NCBI RefSeq assembly: GCF_017874315.1
Contig: NZ_JAGGLG010000004.1
Coordinates: forward strand, 62,001 to 126,000
DNA from: Symbiobacterium terraclitae
GTDB lineage: Bacteria; Bacillota; Sulfobacillia; Symbiobacteriales; Symbiobacteriaceae
DNA: 64,000 bases
Direction of reading: 5' to 3'
A program made the position numbers and the translations under genes. Below the pieces are notes generated by a model, which saw nothing but the letters and a program-made list of their open reading frames with translations, did not search any database and was not told the origin of the DNA. Positions within the stretch are counted from its first letter, which is position 1; every line of letters starts with the position of its first letter. Shown here in pieces: positions 49,677 to 59,403 of the stretch.

Positions 49677-51296
49677 GTGCGGCGCGGTCCAGCCGTACTG
49701 CTGCTCATCGTCCTGCTCCTCGGTGCGGCCTACGGCGCCTGGCGCGCCGCGGTCGAGGGCGCCGCCCTGCTGTCCGGCTTCCGGCCGGCCACCGCCGTCG
49801 CCGAGCGGCCGGCTGCCGGCTCTGCCCCGCTGGCCGACCGGGTCGTGCTCTTCATCATTGACGGCCTCCGCATCGAGGATGCGCACCGGCTGCCGGCGGT
49901 GGACTGGCTGCGCCGCCGGGGCGCAGGCTACCGGTTGGCGTCCACGGGGTTCGGCGGACGGGCGCCGCTGTTGGCCAGCCTGCTGACCGGCGCGCCGCCG
50001 ACGCACCACGGCCTGCTGGCCGGCGACGCCGAGGCGTCGCCGGCCACCGACGACCTGCTGCAGGCCGCCGCCCGCGGCCAGGTGCCGGCTGGCAGGGCCC
50101 GGGGGCTCGCCGACCCGGAGCTGGCTGAACTGCTGGGTCCCGGGGGACCCCGGCTGGTGATCGTCGAGGCCGGGGAGCTGGCGGGCGGACGGACCGAGGC
50201 CGCGCTGGCCGGGCTCGATGCGCGCCTGGTCGCCCTGTTCGACCTGATCGACTGGCGGGACACCGCCGTGGTCCTGCTCGGCACCGCTGACGCCGCCGCC
50301 GGCGTGCCCTCGCCGCTTCCGCTCGTGCTGGCCGGCAGCGGCGTGCTCGCCGGGGCGGGAGGCGACGCCAGCCTCTACGACTTCGCCCCGACGGTGGCCG
50401 CACTGACCGGCCTGCCGACGCCGGTGGCGGCGCAGGGCAGGCCCATCCTCAGCGCCCTGGCCGTCGAGGGCCGCCCGCTGGACGCGGTGATGCAGGTCCA
50501 CCTGGAGTCCCGGCGCGCCTGGGCGGCCGCAGCCGCGGCCGCATACGGCGCCCCGGCGGAGGTGCCGCCGGCACCCGCCACCGCCATCGAGGCCGAGGAC
50601 TACCTGGCGACCCTGGAGCGGCTCGTCTCGGACGCCCGCGAGGCCTGGCTCACGGCGGGCGCCAAGGCGCGGCTGCCCTACCTGGGGCCCGGGCTCCTGA
50701 TCCTCCTGCTCTACCTGCTGTTGCTCTACCGGAGCCGCCCGGGCGGCGCGGCCTTCCGGGCGCACCTGGTCTACGCCGCCCTCTTCACCCTCCTCTTCCT
50801 CGCCCTGGGTGGCGGCCACATCGTCCGGGGATCGCTGGCGGGCCGCTCGTGGGCGGAGTGGGCCTACCTGTTCGGCGCCGCCTCCGCCGTTGCGTCGCTG
50901 CTTGCCGCGGTCACGGCCGGCTTCGTCCTGTCGCGGCGGGAGTACCGCCAGTCCCGCTACCTCGCGGCCGGGGGGCTCCACGCGGCCCTGGGCCTCGTCG
51001 CCCTGAACGCCCTGCCCGCGGGCGCCCTCGTCCTCCTGACCGGGTGGTCCTTTCCGGTGGCGCTGCCGCCGTTCGGGCTATGGGCCGCGTTCTTCATCGC
51101 CGCCCTGCAGGTCGTGGTCATCGGCGGGCTCGGCCCCGTCTGGGCCTGGACTGCGGTCCGGGCCGCCCGGTTCGCCCGCCACCGCTGGCCGCCCAGGGAG
51201 GTGGGCGACCCCGAGATCAACGCCGACAAGGTGGTCCGCCTCAGGGCAATCCGCCGGGCGGACCGGCACCGCCGCAAGCCGGCCGATCGCCGCTGA
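49677..51296 (+). CDS. Membrane protein with alkaline-phosphatase-like domain
   Basis: About 539 residues from GTG 49677, seven bases after AAGGAGG; the frame is open far upstream but that part lies over holA. One N-terminal membrane segment, then an alkaline-phosphatase/phosphodiesterase-like domain (RVVLFIIDGLRIEDAHRLP, GFGGRAPLLASLLTGAPPTHHGLL, YDFAPTVAALTGLP), then five membrane segments from about 340. Resembles transferases or hydrolases that act on phosphate groups at the cell surface. Some metal residues are unclear because the domain is short, so activity is uncertain. It interrupts the holA-comEC pair. Confidence 0.78.
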   Translation: MRRGPAVLLLIVLLLGAAYGAWRAAVEGAALLSGFRPATAVAERPAAGSAPLADRVVLFIIDGLRIEDAHRLPAVDWLRRRGAGYRLASTGFGGRAPLLASLLTGAPPTHHGLLAGDAEASPATDDLLQAAARGQVPAGRARGLADPELAELLGPGGPRLVIVEAGELAGGRTEAALAGLDARLVALFDLIDWRDTAVVLLGTADAAAGVPSPLPLVLAGSGVLAGAGGDASLYDFAPTVAALTGLPTPVAAQGRPILSALAVEGRPLDAVMQVHLESRRAWAAAAAAAYGAPAEVPPAPATAIEAEDYLATLERLVSDAREAWLTAGAKARLPYLGPGLLILLLYLLLLYRSRPGGAAFRAHLVYAALFTLLFLALGGGHIVRGSLAGRSWAEWAYLFGAASAVASLLAAVTAGFVLSRREYRQSRYLAAGGLHAALGLVALNALPAGALVLLTGWSFPVALPPFGLWAAFFIAALQVVVIGGLGPVWAWTAVRAARFARHRWPPREVGDPEINADKVVRLRAIRRADRHRRKPADRR

Positions 51297-51347
51297 CCGG
51301 CAGGTCAGCCCACGGCGCCATCGACCGGCGATCCGGCACAGACCTCG

Positions 51348-53816
51348 TCACCACGCCCCCAACCAGCGCCGGCCCCGGAGACCCGGGGGCCGGCGCTCCG
51401 CGTCTCCCGGCCGGCCCGCGGTGCCCTCCGCCCAGACCCGGAACCCGTCCGACCAGAGCGTCACCGTGCCGTGCTGGTCGGTCCGCCACACCTCGGCGCC
51501 TGCCGCCCGCAGCCGCTCCAGCACCTCGCCGTGCGGGTGGCCGAAGGGGTTCCCCCGCCCGGCGGAGACCACCGCCACCCGGGGGGAGACGGCGCGCAGG
51601 AAGCGCTCGGTCGTCGAGAAGCGGGAGCCGTGGTGGGCGACCTTGAGCACATCGGCCGACAGGTCGTACCCCCGGTCCACCAACCGCGCCTCGGCATCTG
51701 CTTCCAGGTCGCAGGCCAGAAGGGCGGCAACACGGCGGTAGACGACCCGGACGGCCACGCAGTTCGCGTTGTCGTCGGACCTGCTGCCCGAGAGGGGCAC
51801 CTCCGGCGGACCGAGCACCTGCAGCCACACGCCCTCCCCCAGCGGGAGCACGTCGCCCTCGCGCGCCTGACGGACCGGAACGCCCAGCTCCGCCGCGGCC
51901 GCCAGCGCCCTGGCGTAGGACGGCTCCGGGGCCGCGGCCGTGCTCACCCGCACCTGGCCCACGGGGACGCGGCGGAGCACGGCCTCCGCCCCGCCCACGT
52001 GGTCGACGTCCGGGTGCGTGAGTACGAGATACTCCAGCCGCCGTACCCCGGCCCGCCGCAGGTAAGGCACCACGACCTCGGCGCCCGCGTCGAACCCGCT
52101 GCCCGAACGCCCCTCGTACGCCACCCCTGCGTCCACCAGGGCGGCCGTTCCGTCCGGCCCCCGCACCAGAATGGCGTCGCCCTGCCCGACGTCCAGGAAG
52201 ACCAGCTGGAGCCGGTCCGGGGGACCGGCCAGCGCCAGCCGCCAGGAGAGGCCGGCGCCCAGCGCCGCCAGCAGGGTGAGCGCGCCCGCCGCACAGACAC
52301 CGGCGGGTGCCGCGCGGAGGCGCCGCCAGAGGGCCTCCAGCCGCCCGGTCAGGGCCCGGCGCAGCGCCGGCGACGCGGCCAGCAGCACCGCGCCGTACCA
52401 GAGCAGCACGCCGCCCGGCGGCAGGTGGCCAACGGCGACCTGGGCCAGCGGCAGGCTGCCGAGCGCCTTCACCCCGTAGACGAGCACGGCGAGGGCCCAC
52501 CGGCCCACCAGCCCCAGCAGCCAGACCGCCGGCGGCAGGACCAGCCCCGCGGTCACGGCAGCCAGGCCGAAGGGGACCAGCAGGCCCACGAAGGGCACCA
52601 CCAGCAGGTTGGCCAGCGGGGCCACAGGGGATATGACCCCGAAGGCGTGAAGGCTCAGGGGCTCCACCAGGGCCTGCGCAGCGAGGGTGACCGAGAGCCC
52701 TTCGGCCAGCAGGCGGGCGGGGCCCTCGGGCAACCCCCGCGCCAGGCGGAGCGCCAGCCAGCGCTGGATCGGCCCCGCGAGCAACAGAATGCCCAGCGTC
52801 GCGGCCACCGAGAGCTGGAAGCCCAGGTCGAAGAGGAGCCCGGGCAGCAGCACCAGGAGCAGCGCCGCGGCCGCGCCGAGGGTGTTGAGCGCATCCCGCT
52901 CGCGCCCGAGCACGTCGCCGGCCAGGACGAGGATGGCCATCAGGCCGGCGCGCAGCACGGACGGACTGGCGCCGGTGAGGAAGACGAAGAAGAGAACGGC
53001 GGGGATGACGAGCGCCGACGCCGCGGCCCGCCCCAGCCCGGCCCGCCGGAGCAGCCAGAGCAGCGGCACGACGAGCAGGGCGACGTTGCCGCCGCTCACC
53101 GCCAGCAGGTGGAAGACGCCGGTGGCCCGGAAGGCCGCCGAGACGTCGTCGGGCAGGTCGGACCGGCTGCCGAAGAGGAGGCCGGCCATCAGCGCCGCCT
53201 CCCGCTCGGGCAGCGCTTGACGCAGCACGCCCTCCAGGCGCAGCCGGACCGCCACCGCCGCGCGCCGGAAGGGATCCAGCGCCCCGGGGCCGAGGCGCTC
53301 AGGCGGGCCGCTCTCCATCACCAGGTAGACGGACTGACGGGCCAGGTAGGCCGCCTCATCGAAGCCGCCGGGGTGCCGCGGCCCCAGCGGCGGCGCGAGG
53401 CGGCCCGAGACGGCGATCCGCTCGCCAAAGGCGGGCTGCTGCCCATACCGCTGGGTGATGCGCACCCGCCCCCGGGCGGGGTGCCCGCCCACAGCCTCGG
53501 CCGCCACGACGTAGGCCGCGCCGCCGGACGGGCGCAGTTCGGGCTCGCTCACCACCGTGCCCACCAGGCTTACCTGCTGCCCCTCCCACGCGGACAGGTT
53601 GCCCCTGCCGGCGGTCTGGACGTACGCGCAACGCAGGGCACCGAACGCGGCAAGGGCAGCCAGCAGCAGTGCCGCGCTGCGGCGCCCGGCCAGCAACCCT
53701 CCCACCAGCGGGGCGAGCGCAGCGAGGCAGAGCGCGGGATGCGGGCGGAGCCATCCCGCCGCTGTGATGCCCACCGCGAGAGCCGCCGCGACCCACACCG
53801 CGGGACGAGACTGCAC
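51348..53816 (-). CDS. comEC: DNA internalisation competence protein ComEC/Rec2
   Basis: An 822-residue channel protein for DNA uptake. N-terminal DUF4131 domain, then the Competence domain with GVFHLLAVSGGNVALLVVPL and about ten membrane segments, then a C-terminal metallo-beta-lactamase domain (DVGQGDAILVRG, THPDVDHVGG). GTG start with AAGGGGGG. comEA and comEB are not in the window. The leader (53817-53962) is GC-rich with no clear promoter. Confidence 0.95.
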   Translation of the reverse strand: MQSRPAVWVAAALAVGITAAGWLRPHPALCLAALAPLVGGLLAGRRSAALLLAALAAFGALRCAYVQTAGRGNLSAWEGQQVSLVGTVVSEPELRPSGGAAYVVAAEAVGGHPARGRVRITQRYGQQPAFGERIAVSGRLAPPLGPRHPGGFDEAAYLARQSVYLVMESGPPERLGPGALDPFRRAAVAVRLRLEGVLRQALPEREAALMAGLLFGSRSDLPDDVSAAFRATGVFHLLAVSGGNVALLVVPLLWLLRRAGLGRAAASALVIPAVLFFVFLTGASPSVLRAGLMAILVLAGDVLGRERDALNTLGAAAALLLVLLPGLLFDLGFQLSVAATLGILLLAGPIQRWLALRLARGLPEGPARLLAEGLSVTLAAQALVEPLSLHAFGVISPVAPLANLLVVPFVGLLVPFGLAAVTAGLVLPPAVWLLGLVGRWALAVLVYGVKALGSLPLAQVAVGHLPPGGVLLWYGAVLLAASPALRRALTGRLEALWRRLRAAPAGVCAAGALTLLAALGAGLSWRLALAGPPDRLQLVFLDVGQGDAILVRGPDGTAALVDAGVAYEGRSGSGFDAGAEVVVPYLRRAGVRRLEYLVLTHPDVDHVGGAEAVLRRVPVGQVRVSTAAAPEPSYARALAAAAELGVPVRQAREGDVLPLGEGVWLQVLGPPEVPLSGSRSDDNANCVAVRVVYRRVAALLACDLEADAEARLVDRGYDLSADVLKVAHHGSRFSTTERFLRAVSPRVAVVSAGRGNPFGHPHGEVLERLRAAGAEVWRTDQHGTVTLWSDGFRVWAEGTAGRPGDAERRPPGLRGRRWLGAW

Positions 53817-54112
53817 GGCCAGCCCCCCTTAACCAGTTTTTGTAAGTCTTCGCCACCTCTTCCAGGTTCCCTTCCGTCGGGCGGCGGTCCTACTCCCGCA
53901 GCAGGAGGGGCGGGTCCCGGGATCCCCCTCCGGTTGCGTGCCCGAATGAGGCGTTTGGTCCATGGTCGGGCAGCGGGCGCCACGGTAGAATGAAGCTGAA
54001 AGCAGTAGCTCGCCGGTCTTTGTTCGATATTTCACGAACTATGGTGGCGTGCTGCAGCAGCCGCACTGAAGCGCCGCACTCAACCGGTGCACCGGCGAGA
54101 GGAGGGGATGAC
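53817..54112. other. Divergent intergenic region comEC / 61-residue gene
   Basis: 296 bp without a convincing gene. A short minus-strand frame (start near 53963) has no ribosome site. GTTCG, eight bases, CGAAC (about 54022-54039) is an inverted repeat that could bind a regulator. No clear -35/-10 pair was found. Confidence 0.5.
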
Positions 54113-54298
54113 ATGCTCTTTCAGGTAACCCCCGAAACCCACGCCCTGATCTGCCTTCTCATCATGGCGGTCGCCTTCATCATCGCGCAGTACATCGGCC
54201 TGCCCGATCCGTCTCCCGCGCCGCGGCCGCAGCGTCGGCCGGAGCCGCGGCGGCGGGCGCGCAGCCGGGCCTGCCTCCGGGTCATCCACACGCACTAG
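54113..54298 (+). CDS. Small single-span membrane protein, unknown
   Basis: 61 residues from ATG 54113 behind GAGGAGGGG; the frame is open to 53990 but the AGGAGGGG site and the membrane segment favour this start. One membrane span (ALICLLIMAVAFIIAQYIGL), then a Pro/Arg-rich basic tail (PAPRPQRRPEPRRRARSR). It is followed by a strong terminator. No family recognised. Confidence 0.6.
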   Translation: MLFQVTPETHALICLLIMAVAFIIAQYIGLPDPSPAPRPQRRPEPRRRARSRACLRVIHTH

Positions 54299-54319
54299 CA
54301 GACGGTACCCCCGACAGTC

Positions 54320-54355
54320 AGCCACCCGACATAAATGGGTGGCTATTTATTTTTC
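54320..54355 (+). terminator. Rho-independent terminator of the small membrane protein gene
   Basis: AGCCACCC (54320-54327), nine-base loop, GGGTGGCT (54337-54344), then ATTTATTTTT. Confidence 0.92.
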
Positions 54356-54499
54356 GCGTTTGCGGCTCCACATTGAAGGAACATGCCCCCGGGGGTCGAA
54401 TGAACATGGCTGGCGTGTGGTCTCTGCCCGCAGCCCGCGTGAGCAGAGAGAACACGCCCAAAATCTTGGAGAGAAAGGCGTGAGATCGCCACGAACAAC

Positions 54500-55546
54500 A
54501 TGGTTGAGTTTCGGGGCGTGTCGAAGACCTTCGATTCGACCGAAGCCCTCAACGACCTTAACCTGACGATTCGTCCGGGCGAGTTCCTTACGCTTCTCGG
54601 TCCCAGCGGCTGCGGGAAGACGACGACCCTCAGGCTGCTGGCGGGCTTCGAAGAGCCCACCTCCGGCGAGATCTGGCTGGCGGGCAGACCGGTACAGGGA
54701 CTCCCGGCTTACAAAAGACCTGTTAACACGGTCTTTCAGCACTACGCGCTCTTTCCGCACATGACCGTGTTCGATAATGTTGCGTTCGGCCTGCGCATGC
54801 AGCGCCTTCCCGCGGCCGAGATCCGCCGGCGCGTCGCACAGGCGCTGGAGCTGGTGCGGCTGGGGGACCTCGGCAACCGCCGGCCCCAGGAGCTCTCCGG
54901 GGGTCAGCAGCAGCGGGTCGCCCTCGCGCGCGCCCTGGTGATGGAGCCGAAGGTGCTGCTGCTGGACGAGCCGCTCGGGGCCCTGGACCTGCAGCTCCGG
55001 CGGGCGATGCAGGTCGAGCTGCGCCAGCTCCAGCGCCGCCTCGGGGCCACCTTCCTCTACGTGACCCACGACCAGGAGGAGGCGCTGGCCATGTCCGACC
55101 GCATCGCCGTGATGCGGGGCGGCCGGGTGGAGCAGGTGGGGACGCCGGAGGAGGTCTACCTCCGCCCGGCCACCAGGTTCGTCGCCCAGTTCCTGGGCGA
55201 GGCCAACCTGCTGGAGGGCGAGGGTGCCGCCTCCGGCCGGCTTCGCTGGGGCGACTACCACCTGGCCGTGGACCGTCACCTGCAGCCCGGGCGCACGACC
55301 GTGGCGCTCCGACCTGAGCAGGTGCGGGTGCGCTGGCCGGGGTCGGCAGCCCCGGTCGGCCCTGCGGAGAACCGGCTGCACGGCATCGTGGCGGAGCGGC
55401 TCTTCGTCGGCACGGGAACGCGGCTCGTGGTGGAGGTGGCAGGACGGCGGCTCGCGGCGCTGCTGCCGGCGGGACCTGGTCCCGACCTCGGCGATCAGGT
55501 CGAACTCTGCTTCAGCGCCGAGCACTGCGTGGTGGTGGCGCCATGA
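54500..55546 (+). CDS. potA: Spermidine/putrescine ABC transporter, ATP-binding protein
   Basis: A 348-residue ATPase. Walker A GPSGCGKTT, Q-loop VFQHYALFPHMT, signature [15 protein letters not shown], Walker B VLLLDEPLGALD and switch THDQEEALAMSDR; a C-terminal TOBE domain follows, marking the PotA branch. The 140-bp leader contains TCTCTGC (54421-54427) facing GCAGAGA (54443-54449), a possible hairpin. First gene of potABCD; the stop overlaps potB (ATGA). Confidence 0.95.
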   Translation: MVEFRGVSKTFDSTEALNDLNLTIRPGEFLTLLGPSGCGKTTTLRLLAGFEEPTSGEIWLAGRPVQGLPAYKRPVNTVFQHYALFPHMTVFDNVAFGLRMQRLPAAEIRRRVAQALELVRLGDLGNRRPQELSGGQQQRVALARALVMEPKVLLLDEPLGALDLQLRRAMQVELRQLQRRLGATFLYVTHDQEEALAMSDRIAVMRGGRVEQVGTPEEVYLRPATRFVAQFLGEANLLEGEGAASGRLRWGDYHLAVDRHLQPGRTTVALRPEQVRVRWPGSAAPVGPAENRLHGIVAERLFVGTGTRLVVEVAGRRLAALLPAGPGPDLGDQVELCFSAEHCVVVAP

Positions 55547-56394
55547 CCAGGCGGGGCGGATGGGCCGCGCTGGCCCCGACGGTGCTCTGGCTGACGGCCC
55601 TCGTGGCCGCGCCGCTGGCGCTCATGCTGATCTACAGCCTCGCCGCACGGATCGCGCCCGATTCCCCGTGGCCCCAGGGTATCACGCTTCAGCACTACGC
55701 ACGCCTGGTCGACCCGCTCTACCTGCGTATCTTCATCCGCTCCATCCTCCAGGCGGCCCTGGCCACGTTCTTCTCGCTCCTGCTTGGGTACCCGCTGGCC
55801 TACTACATCGCCCGGAGCCCGCTGCAGAAGCGGGGCAGGCTGCTGCTCCTGGTCGTGATCCCCTTCTGGACGAACTTCCTGGTGCGCACCTACGCGCTCA
55901 TGGTGCTGATGCGGGCGCAGGGCGTCATCAACTCCATCCTCACCGCCACCGGGCTCATCCGTGAACCCCTCTCCCTCCTCTACAACGAGGCGGCGGTGCA
56001 GGTGGGCCTGGTCTACACCCTGCTGCCCCTCCTCATCCTGCCGCTCTACGCCAACCTGGAGAAGCTGGACGAGCGGCTGCTCTCCGCAGCCCAGGACCTC
56101 GGGGCGAGCCCGTTCGCCGCGTTCTGGCACGTCACCTGGCCGCTGTCGCGCCCCGGCGTCCTCGTGGGCTGCATGATGGTCTTCATCTCCGCCTTCGGCA
56201 TGTACCTCGTCCCCGACCTGATGGGCGGCGCCCGATCGGTCATGGTGGGCAACCTCATCCAGAACCAGTTCCTGCAGGCCCGTAACTGGCCCTTCGGCGC
56301 GGCGGTCGCCCTGGCCCTCACCGGGGTCGTCCTGGTGGTCGCGCTGCTGGTGCAGCGGGCCGGGCGGCTGGACGGCGGGGAGGTGAAGCGGTGA
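55543..56394 (+). CDS. potB: Spermidine/putrescine ABC transporter permease PotB
   Basis: A 283-residue permease with six membrane segments. APLALMLIYSL, FWTNFLVRTYALMVLM and the EAA loop SAAQDLGASPFAAFWHVTWPLSRPG fit PotB. The stop and the potC GTG overlap (GTGA), so translation is coupled. Confidence 0.95.
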   Translation: MTRRGGWAALAPTVLWLTALVAAPLALMLIYSLAARIAPDSPWPQGITLQHYARLVDPLYLRIFIRSILQAALATFFSLLLGYPLAYYIARSPLQKRGRLLLLVVIPFWTNFLVRTYALMVLMRAQGVINSILTATGLIREPLSLLYNEAAVQVGLVYTLLPLLILPLYANLEKLDERLLSAAQDLGASPFAAFWHVTWPLSRPGVLVGCMMVFISAFGMYLVPDLMGGARSVMVGNLIQNQFLQARNWPFGAAVALALTGVVLVVALLVQRAGRLDGGEVKR

Positions 56395-57164
56395 AGGGGA
56401 AGCGCGACTGGCTGAAGCTCCACGCATGGCTGGTCTACGGGTTTCTCTACCTGCCGATCTTCATCCTCATCGTCCTCTCCTTTAACAGCTCCCGCACGAG
56501 CGCCGTCTGGAAGGGCTTCACGCTGGACTGGTACGTGCGGCTCTTCCACAACCGCCTCCTCTGGGAGGCGGTGCAGAACAGCCTGATCATCGCCACCGCC
56601 ACGGCGCTCATCTCCACCGCGCTGGGCACGGCCGCCGCCCTCTCCCTGCACCGGCGGCAGATCCGCGGCCGGCTCTGGGTGGAGGGGCTTCTCTACCTCC
56701 CCCTGGTACTCCCCGACATCGTGCTGGGCGTGGGGGCGCTCGTGCTCTTCACCGCCCTGGGCATCGGGCTCGGGCTGGGCACGATGCTGGCCGCCCATGT
56801 GGGCACGTCGATCTCCTACGTCGTTCTGGTGCTGCGGGCCCGGCTGGCCGACATGGACCAGCGCCTGGAGGAGGCCGCCTGCGACCTGGGCGCCACGCCG
56901 TGGCAGACGCTCTGGCACGTCACGCTGCCCCTGCTGGCGCCGGGCATCCTGGCCTCCGTGCTGCTCTCGTTCACGCTGTCTCTGGACGACTTCATCCTCT
57001 CCTTCTTCACCGCAGGCCCCGGGTCGACCACCCTGCCTCTGCGCGTGTACGGGATGATGAAGACCGGCCTGACACCCGAGGTCAACGCCCTGTCCACCGT
57101 GCTTGTGCTGGTGACGGGCATCGCGACCACCCTGTACCTGCGGCTGACACAGAACCGGATCTAA
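56391..57164 (+). CDS. potC: Spermidine/putrescine ABC transporter permease PotC
   Basis: A 257-residue permease with six membrane segments. FNSSRTSAVWKGFTLDWYVRLF, a LVLPDIVLGVG segment and the EAA loop EEAACDLGATPWQTLWHVTLPLLAPG, then SLDDFILSFFTAGP, are PotC marks. It forms the channel with PotB. Confidence 0.95.
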   Translation: MKGKRDWLKLHAWLVYGFLYLPIFILIVLSFNSSRTSAVWKGFTLDWYVRLFHNRLLWEAVQNSLIIATATALISTALGTAAALSLHRRQIRGRLWVEGLLYLPLVLPDIVLGVGALVLFTALGIGLGLGTMLAAHVGTSISYVVLVLRARLADMDQRLEEAACDLGATPWQTLWHVTLPLLAPGILASVLLSFTLSLDDFILSFFTAGPGSTTLPLRVYGMMKTGLTPEVNALSTVLVLVTGIATTLYLRLTQNRI

Positions 57165-57188
57165 CGTCAAAGTGGGAGGATGAGTGGA

Positions 57189-58298
57189 ATGCGCAAGCGT
57201 GTGGGGCTTGCGGTCGCCGCTCTGATGCTGGTGACCGCAGCGCTGTCGGGGTGCTCCTCCGGAGGAGGCACCAGCATGGCCTCGGACCTGCCGAAGCCGG
57301 AGCGGGATCCGAGCGTGGACATGAGCCGGCTTTCGTCCGAGTTGAACGTCTTCACCTGGACCGAGTACCTGCCCCAGTCGGTGATCAGCGAGTTCGAGGA
57401 TCTCTACGGCGTGCGGGTCAACTACGATGCGTACTCCAGCAACGAGGAGATGCACGCCAAGCTGAAGGCCGGAGCCTCGGGCTACGACATCATCATCCCC
57501 GAGATCTACATGGTGAAGGTCCTGCGGCGCGAGGGGCTGCTCGAGGAGATCGACCACGCCAACGTGCCGAACCTCAAGAACATCGATCCGCGCTTCCGGG
57601 GGCTCGAGCACGATCCGAACAACGACTACTCGGTGCCCTATGTGTGGGGGACGACGGGTATCGTCGTCAACAAGGAGCGCATCAGCCCCGACCAGATCCA
57701 GTCGTGGGATGACCTGTGGAACCCGGACTTCGCCGGCAAGCTGGTCGTGCCCGACGACGCCCGGGAGATGGTGGGCATCGCCCTCCGCACGATGGGCCAC
57801 GGGCTGAACACCACCGACCCGGCGGCCCTCGAGGCGGCCAAGGAGAAGCTGAAGGCGCTGAAGCCCAACGTACGGGCCTTCAACAGCGACAGCCCCAAGG
57901 ACCTTCTGCTGGGCGGCGAGGTCTGGGGCGGCGTGGTCTGGAGCGGCGAGGCGGCCCTGGTGATGCGGGAGAAAGAGGACTTCCAGTGGATCATCCCGCC
58001 CGAGGGTGTGACCATCTGGATCGACCACGTGGCGATCCCCAAGGACGCGCCGCACAAGTACACCGCCGAGGTCTTCATCAACTTCCTGCTCGACCCGCTG
58101 GTCAGCGCCCGCATCTCCGCGGAGTACCCCTACGGCAACCCCAACAAGGCGGCCATGCCGTACATCCCCGCGGAGGACCTCGCCAACACGGCCATCAACC
58201 CGCCGGCCGAGTGGCTGAAGAAGGCCGAGTCGCTGGACGACCTGGGCGACGAGATGAACCAGCTGTACGACCAGATCTGGACTGAAGTCAAGGGATAG
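57189..58298 (+). CDS. potD: Spermidine/putrescine-binding lipoprotein PotD
   Basis: 369 residues from ATG 57189, nine bases after GGGAGG; an ATG at 57180 touches that site. Lipoprotein signal VTAALSGCSS, then NVFTWTEYLPQSVISEFEDLYGVRVNYD, GYDIIIPEIYMV, VPYVWGTTGIVVN and SGEAALVMRE, matching the PotD/PotF polyamine binders. Last gene of the operon; hairpin follows. Confidence 0.95.
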   Translation: MRKRVGLAVAALMLVTAALSGCSSGGGTSMASDLPKPERDPSVDMSRLSSELNVFTWTEYLPQSVISEFEDLYGVRVNYDAYSSNEEMHAKLKAGASGYDIIIPEIYMVKVLRREGLLEEIDHANVPNLKNIDPRFRGLEHDPNNDYSVPYVWGTTGIVVNKERISPDQIQSWDDLWNPDFAGKLVVPDDAREMVGIALRTMGHGLNTTDPAALEAAKEKLKALKPNVRAFNSDSPKDLLLGGEVWGGVVWSGEAALVMREKEDFQWIIPPEGVTIWIDHVAIPKDAPHKYTAEVFINFLLDPLVSARISAEYPYGNPNKAAMPYIPAEDLANTAINPPAEWLKKAESLDDLGDEMNQLYDQIWTEVKG

Positions 58299-58303
58299 CG
58301 CCC

Positions 58304-58331
58304 GACGGGGAGCGGATAGCCGCTCCCCGTC
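58304..58331 (+). terminator. Terminator hairpin of potABCD
   Basis: GACGGGGAGCGG (58304-58315), loop ATAG, CCGCTCCCCGTC (58320-58331): perfect 12-bp stem, but the tail (CTGCATTGCTG) is poor in T. Confidence 0.7.
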
Positions 58332-58473
58332 CTGCATTGCTGCCCCCAGGGGCCGTTTCCGGCCCTGCGACGAACGCCCAGGGCCGAAGGATGCGTCCTT
58401 CAAGTGGCAGGATCACGCCGGACGTGGTCCGAATGTAATTTAGATTGTTCAGTACTAGCGAGGAGGTCACGAA

Positions 58474-59403
58474 ATGTCAACCCAGACACCGGCTGCGCCG
58501 GACGCCGTCCTGAAGCCCCGGGACCTGGGCCAGATCCTGGACCAGAACTTCAAGGTCTTCGGCCGGTCGTGGCGCTCGCTGCTGCCGGTGGGACTGATCG
58601 CCGCCATCCCGGGACTGCTGATGTCGATCCTCATGCTCTGGCTCTCCCCCGACCTCGCGGCGGGCTCCTTCGACAACCCCCTGATCCGCATGCTGGCTGC
58701 GGCCGAATGGGGGGACTACTCCGGCCTGATCGCGCTGGGCTGGGGGGTGGCGGTCTTCGTCATCGTGCTGCTGCTCCTCTTCCCGCTCTACCAGGGCGCG
58801 CTGATCGACGTGTCGGCGCGTGCCGTGCTCCACATGGAGCCGGTCCCCCTGAGCGAGTCGTTCCGGGTCGGGGCGGTCCGGTACTGGCCCATGCTGGGCG
58901 CCTACGTGCTCCTGGCCCTGCTCTGGATCGGCGCGATCCCCGCGCTGATCCTGGCCGGCCTGGTGGTGCTCTCCTGGATCACGCTGCCGCTGGGCCTGGT
59001 GGCGCTGGCGACGTTTACCGTCTTCACCGGTCACGCGGTGATCATCGAACAGCTGGGCCCTGCGGGCGCCCTCAAGCGGTCGTTCTCGCTGGTCAAGACG
59101 CGCTTCTGGCCGCTGCTCGGCACCGGCATCGTCTACTACCTGCTGAGCACGGTCGTTTCGTATATCGTGGCCTTTCCCTTCAGCTTCGTCGCGGGCATCG
59201 CGGCGGCGGCCACCGAGTCTTTCGTTCCCTTCGCGCTGACCAGCCTGATGGAGGGACTGGTAGGCGCCATCATCACCCCCTTCATGGCGGTCGGCCTCAC
59301 GCTGGTCTACTTCGACACCCGGATCCGGACAGAGGGTTACGACCTGGAGGTCATGGCCGCGCAGCAGGCGGTGGCGGCCGATCCCGCCGAGTTCCGGCCA
59401 TGA
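58474..59403 (+). CDS. Multi-span membrane protein (GDPD-membrane-domain/DUF975-like)
   Basis: A 309-residue protein with a cytoplasmic LGQILDQNFKVFGRSWR start and six or so membrane segments; the EQLGPAGALKRSFSLVKTRFWPLLG loop is typical of the glycerophosphodiester phosphodiesterase membrane domain family. First gene of the MoxR operon (AGGAGG site). Its stop overlaps the DUF4129 gene start (ATGA). Role unknown; possibly a membrane partner of the complex. Confidence 0.78.
   Translation: MSTQTPAAPDAVLKPRDLGQILDQNFKVFGRSWRSLLPVGLIAAIPGLLMSILMLWLSPDLAAGSFDNPLIRMLAAAEWGDYSGLIALGWGVAVFVIVLLLLFPLYQGALIDVSARAVLHMEPVPLSESFRVGAVRYWPMLGAYVLLALLWIGAIPALILAGLVVLSWITLPLGLVALATFTVFTGHAVIIEQLGPAGALKRSFSLVKTRFWPLLGTGIVYYLLSTVVSYIVAFPFSFVAGIAAAATESFVPFALTSLMEGLVGAIITPFMAVGLTLVYFDTRIRTEGYDLEVMAAQQAVAADPAEFRP

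Noticed and set aside
53829-54035. Small minus-strand gene ahead of comEC
   Set aside because: No ribosome site at the ATG near 53963 and no coherent frame; protein-like stretches in two different frames (one ending in TYKNWL) are too short to support a frameshifted gene.
57180-57188. potD start at 57180
   Set aside because: That ATG directly touches the GGGAGG site; the ATG at 57189 has normal spacing and gives a standard lipoprotein signal.
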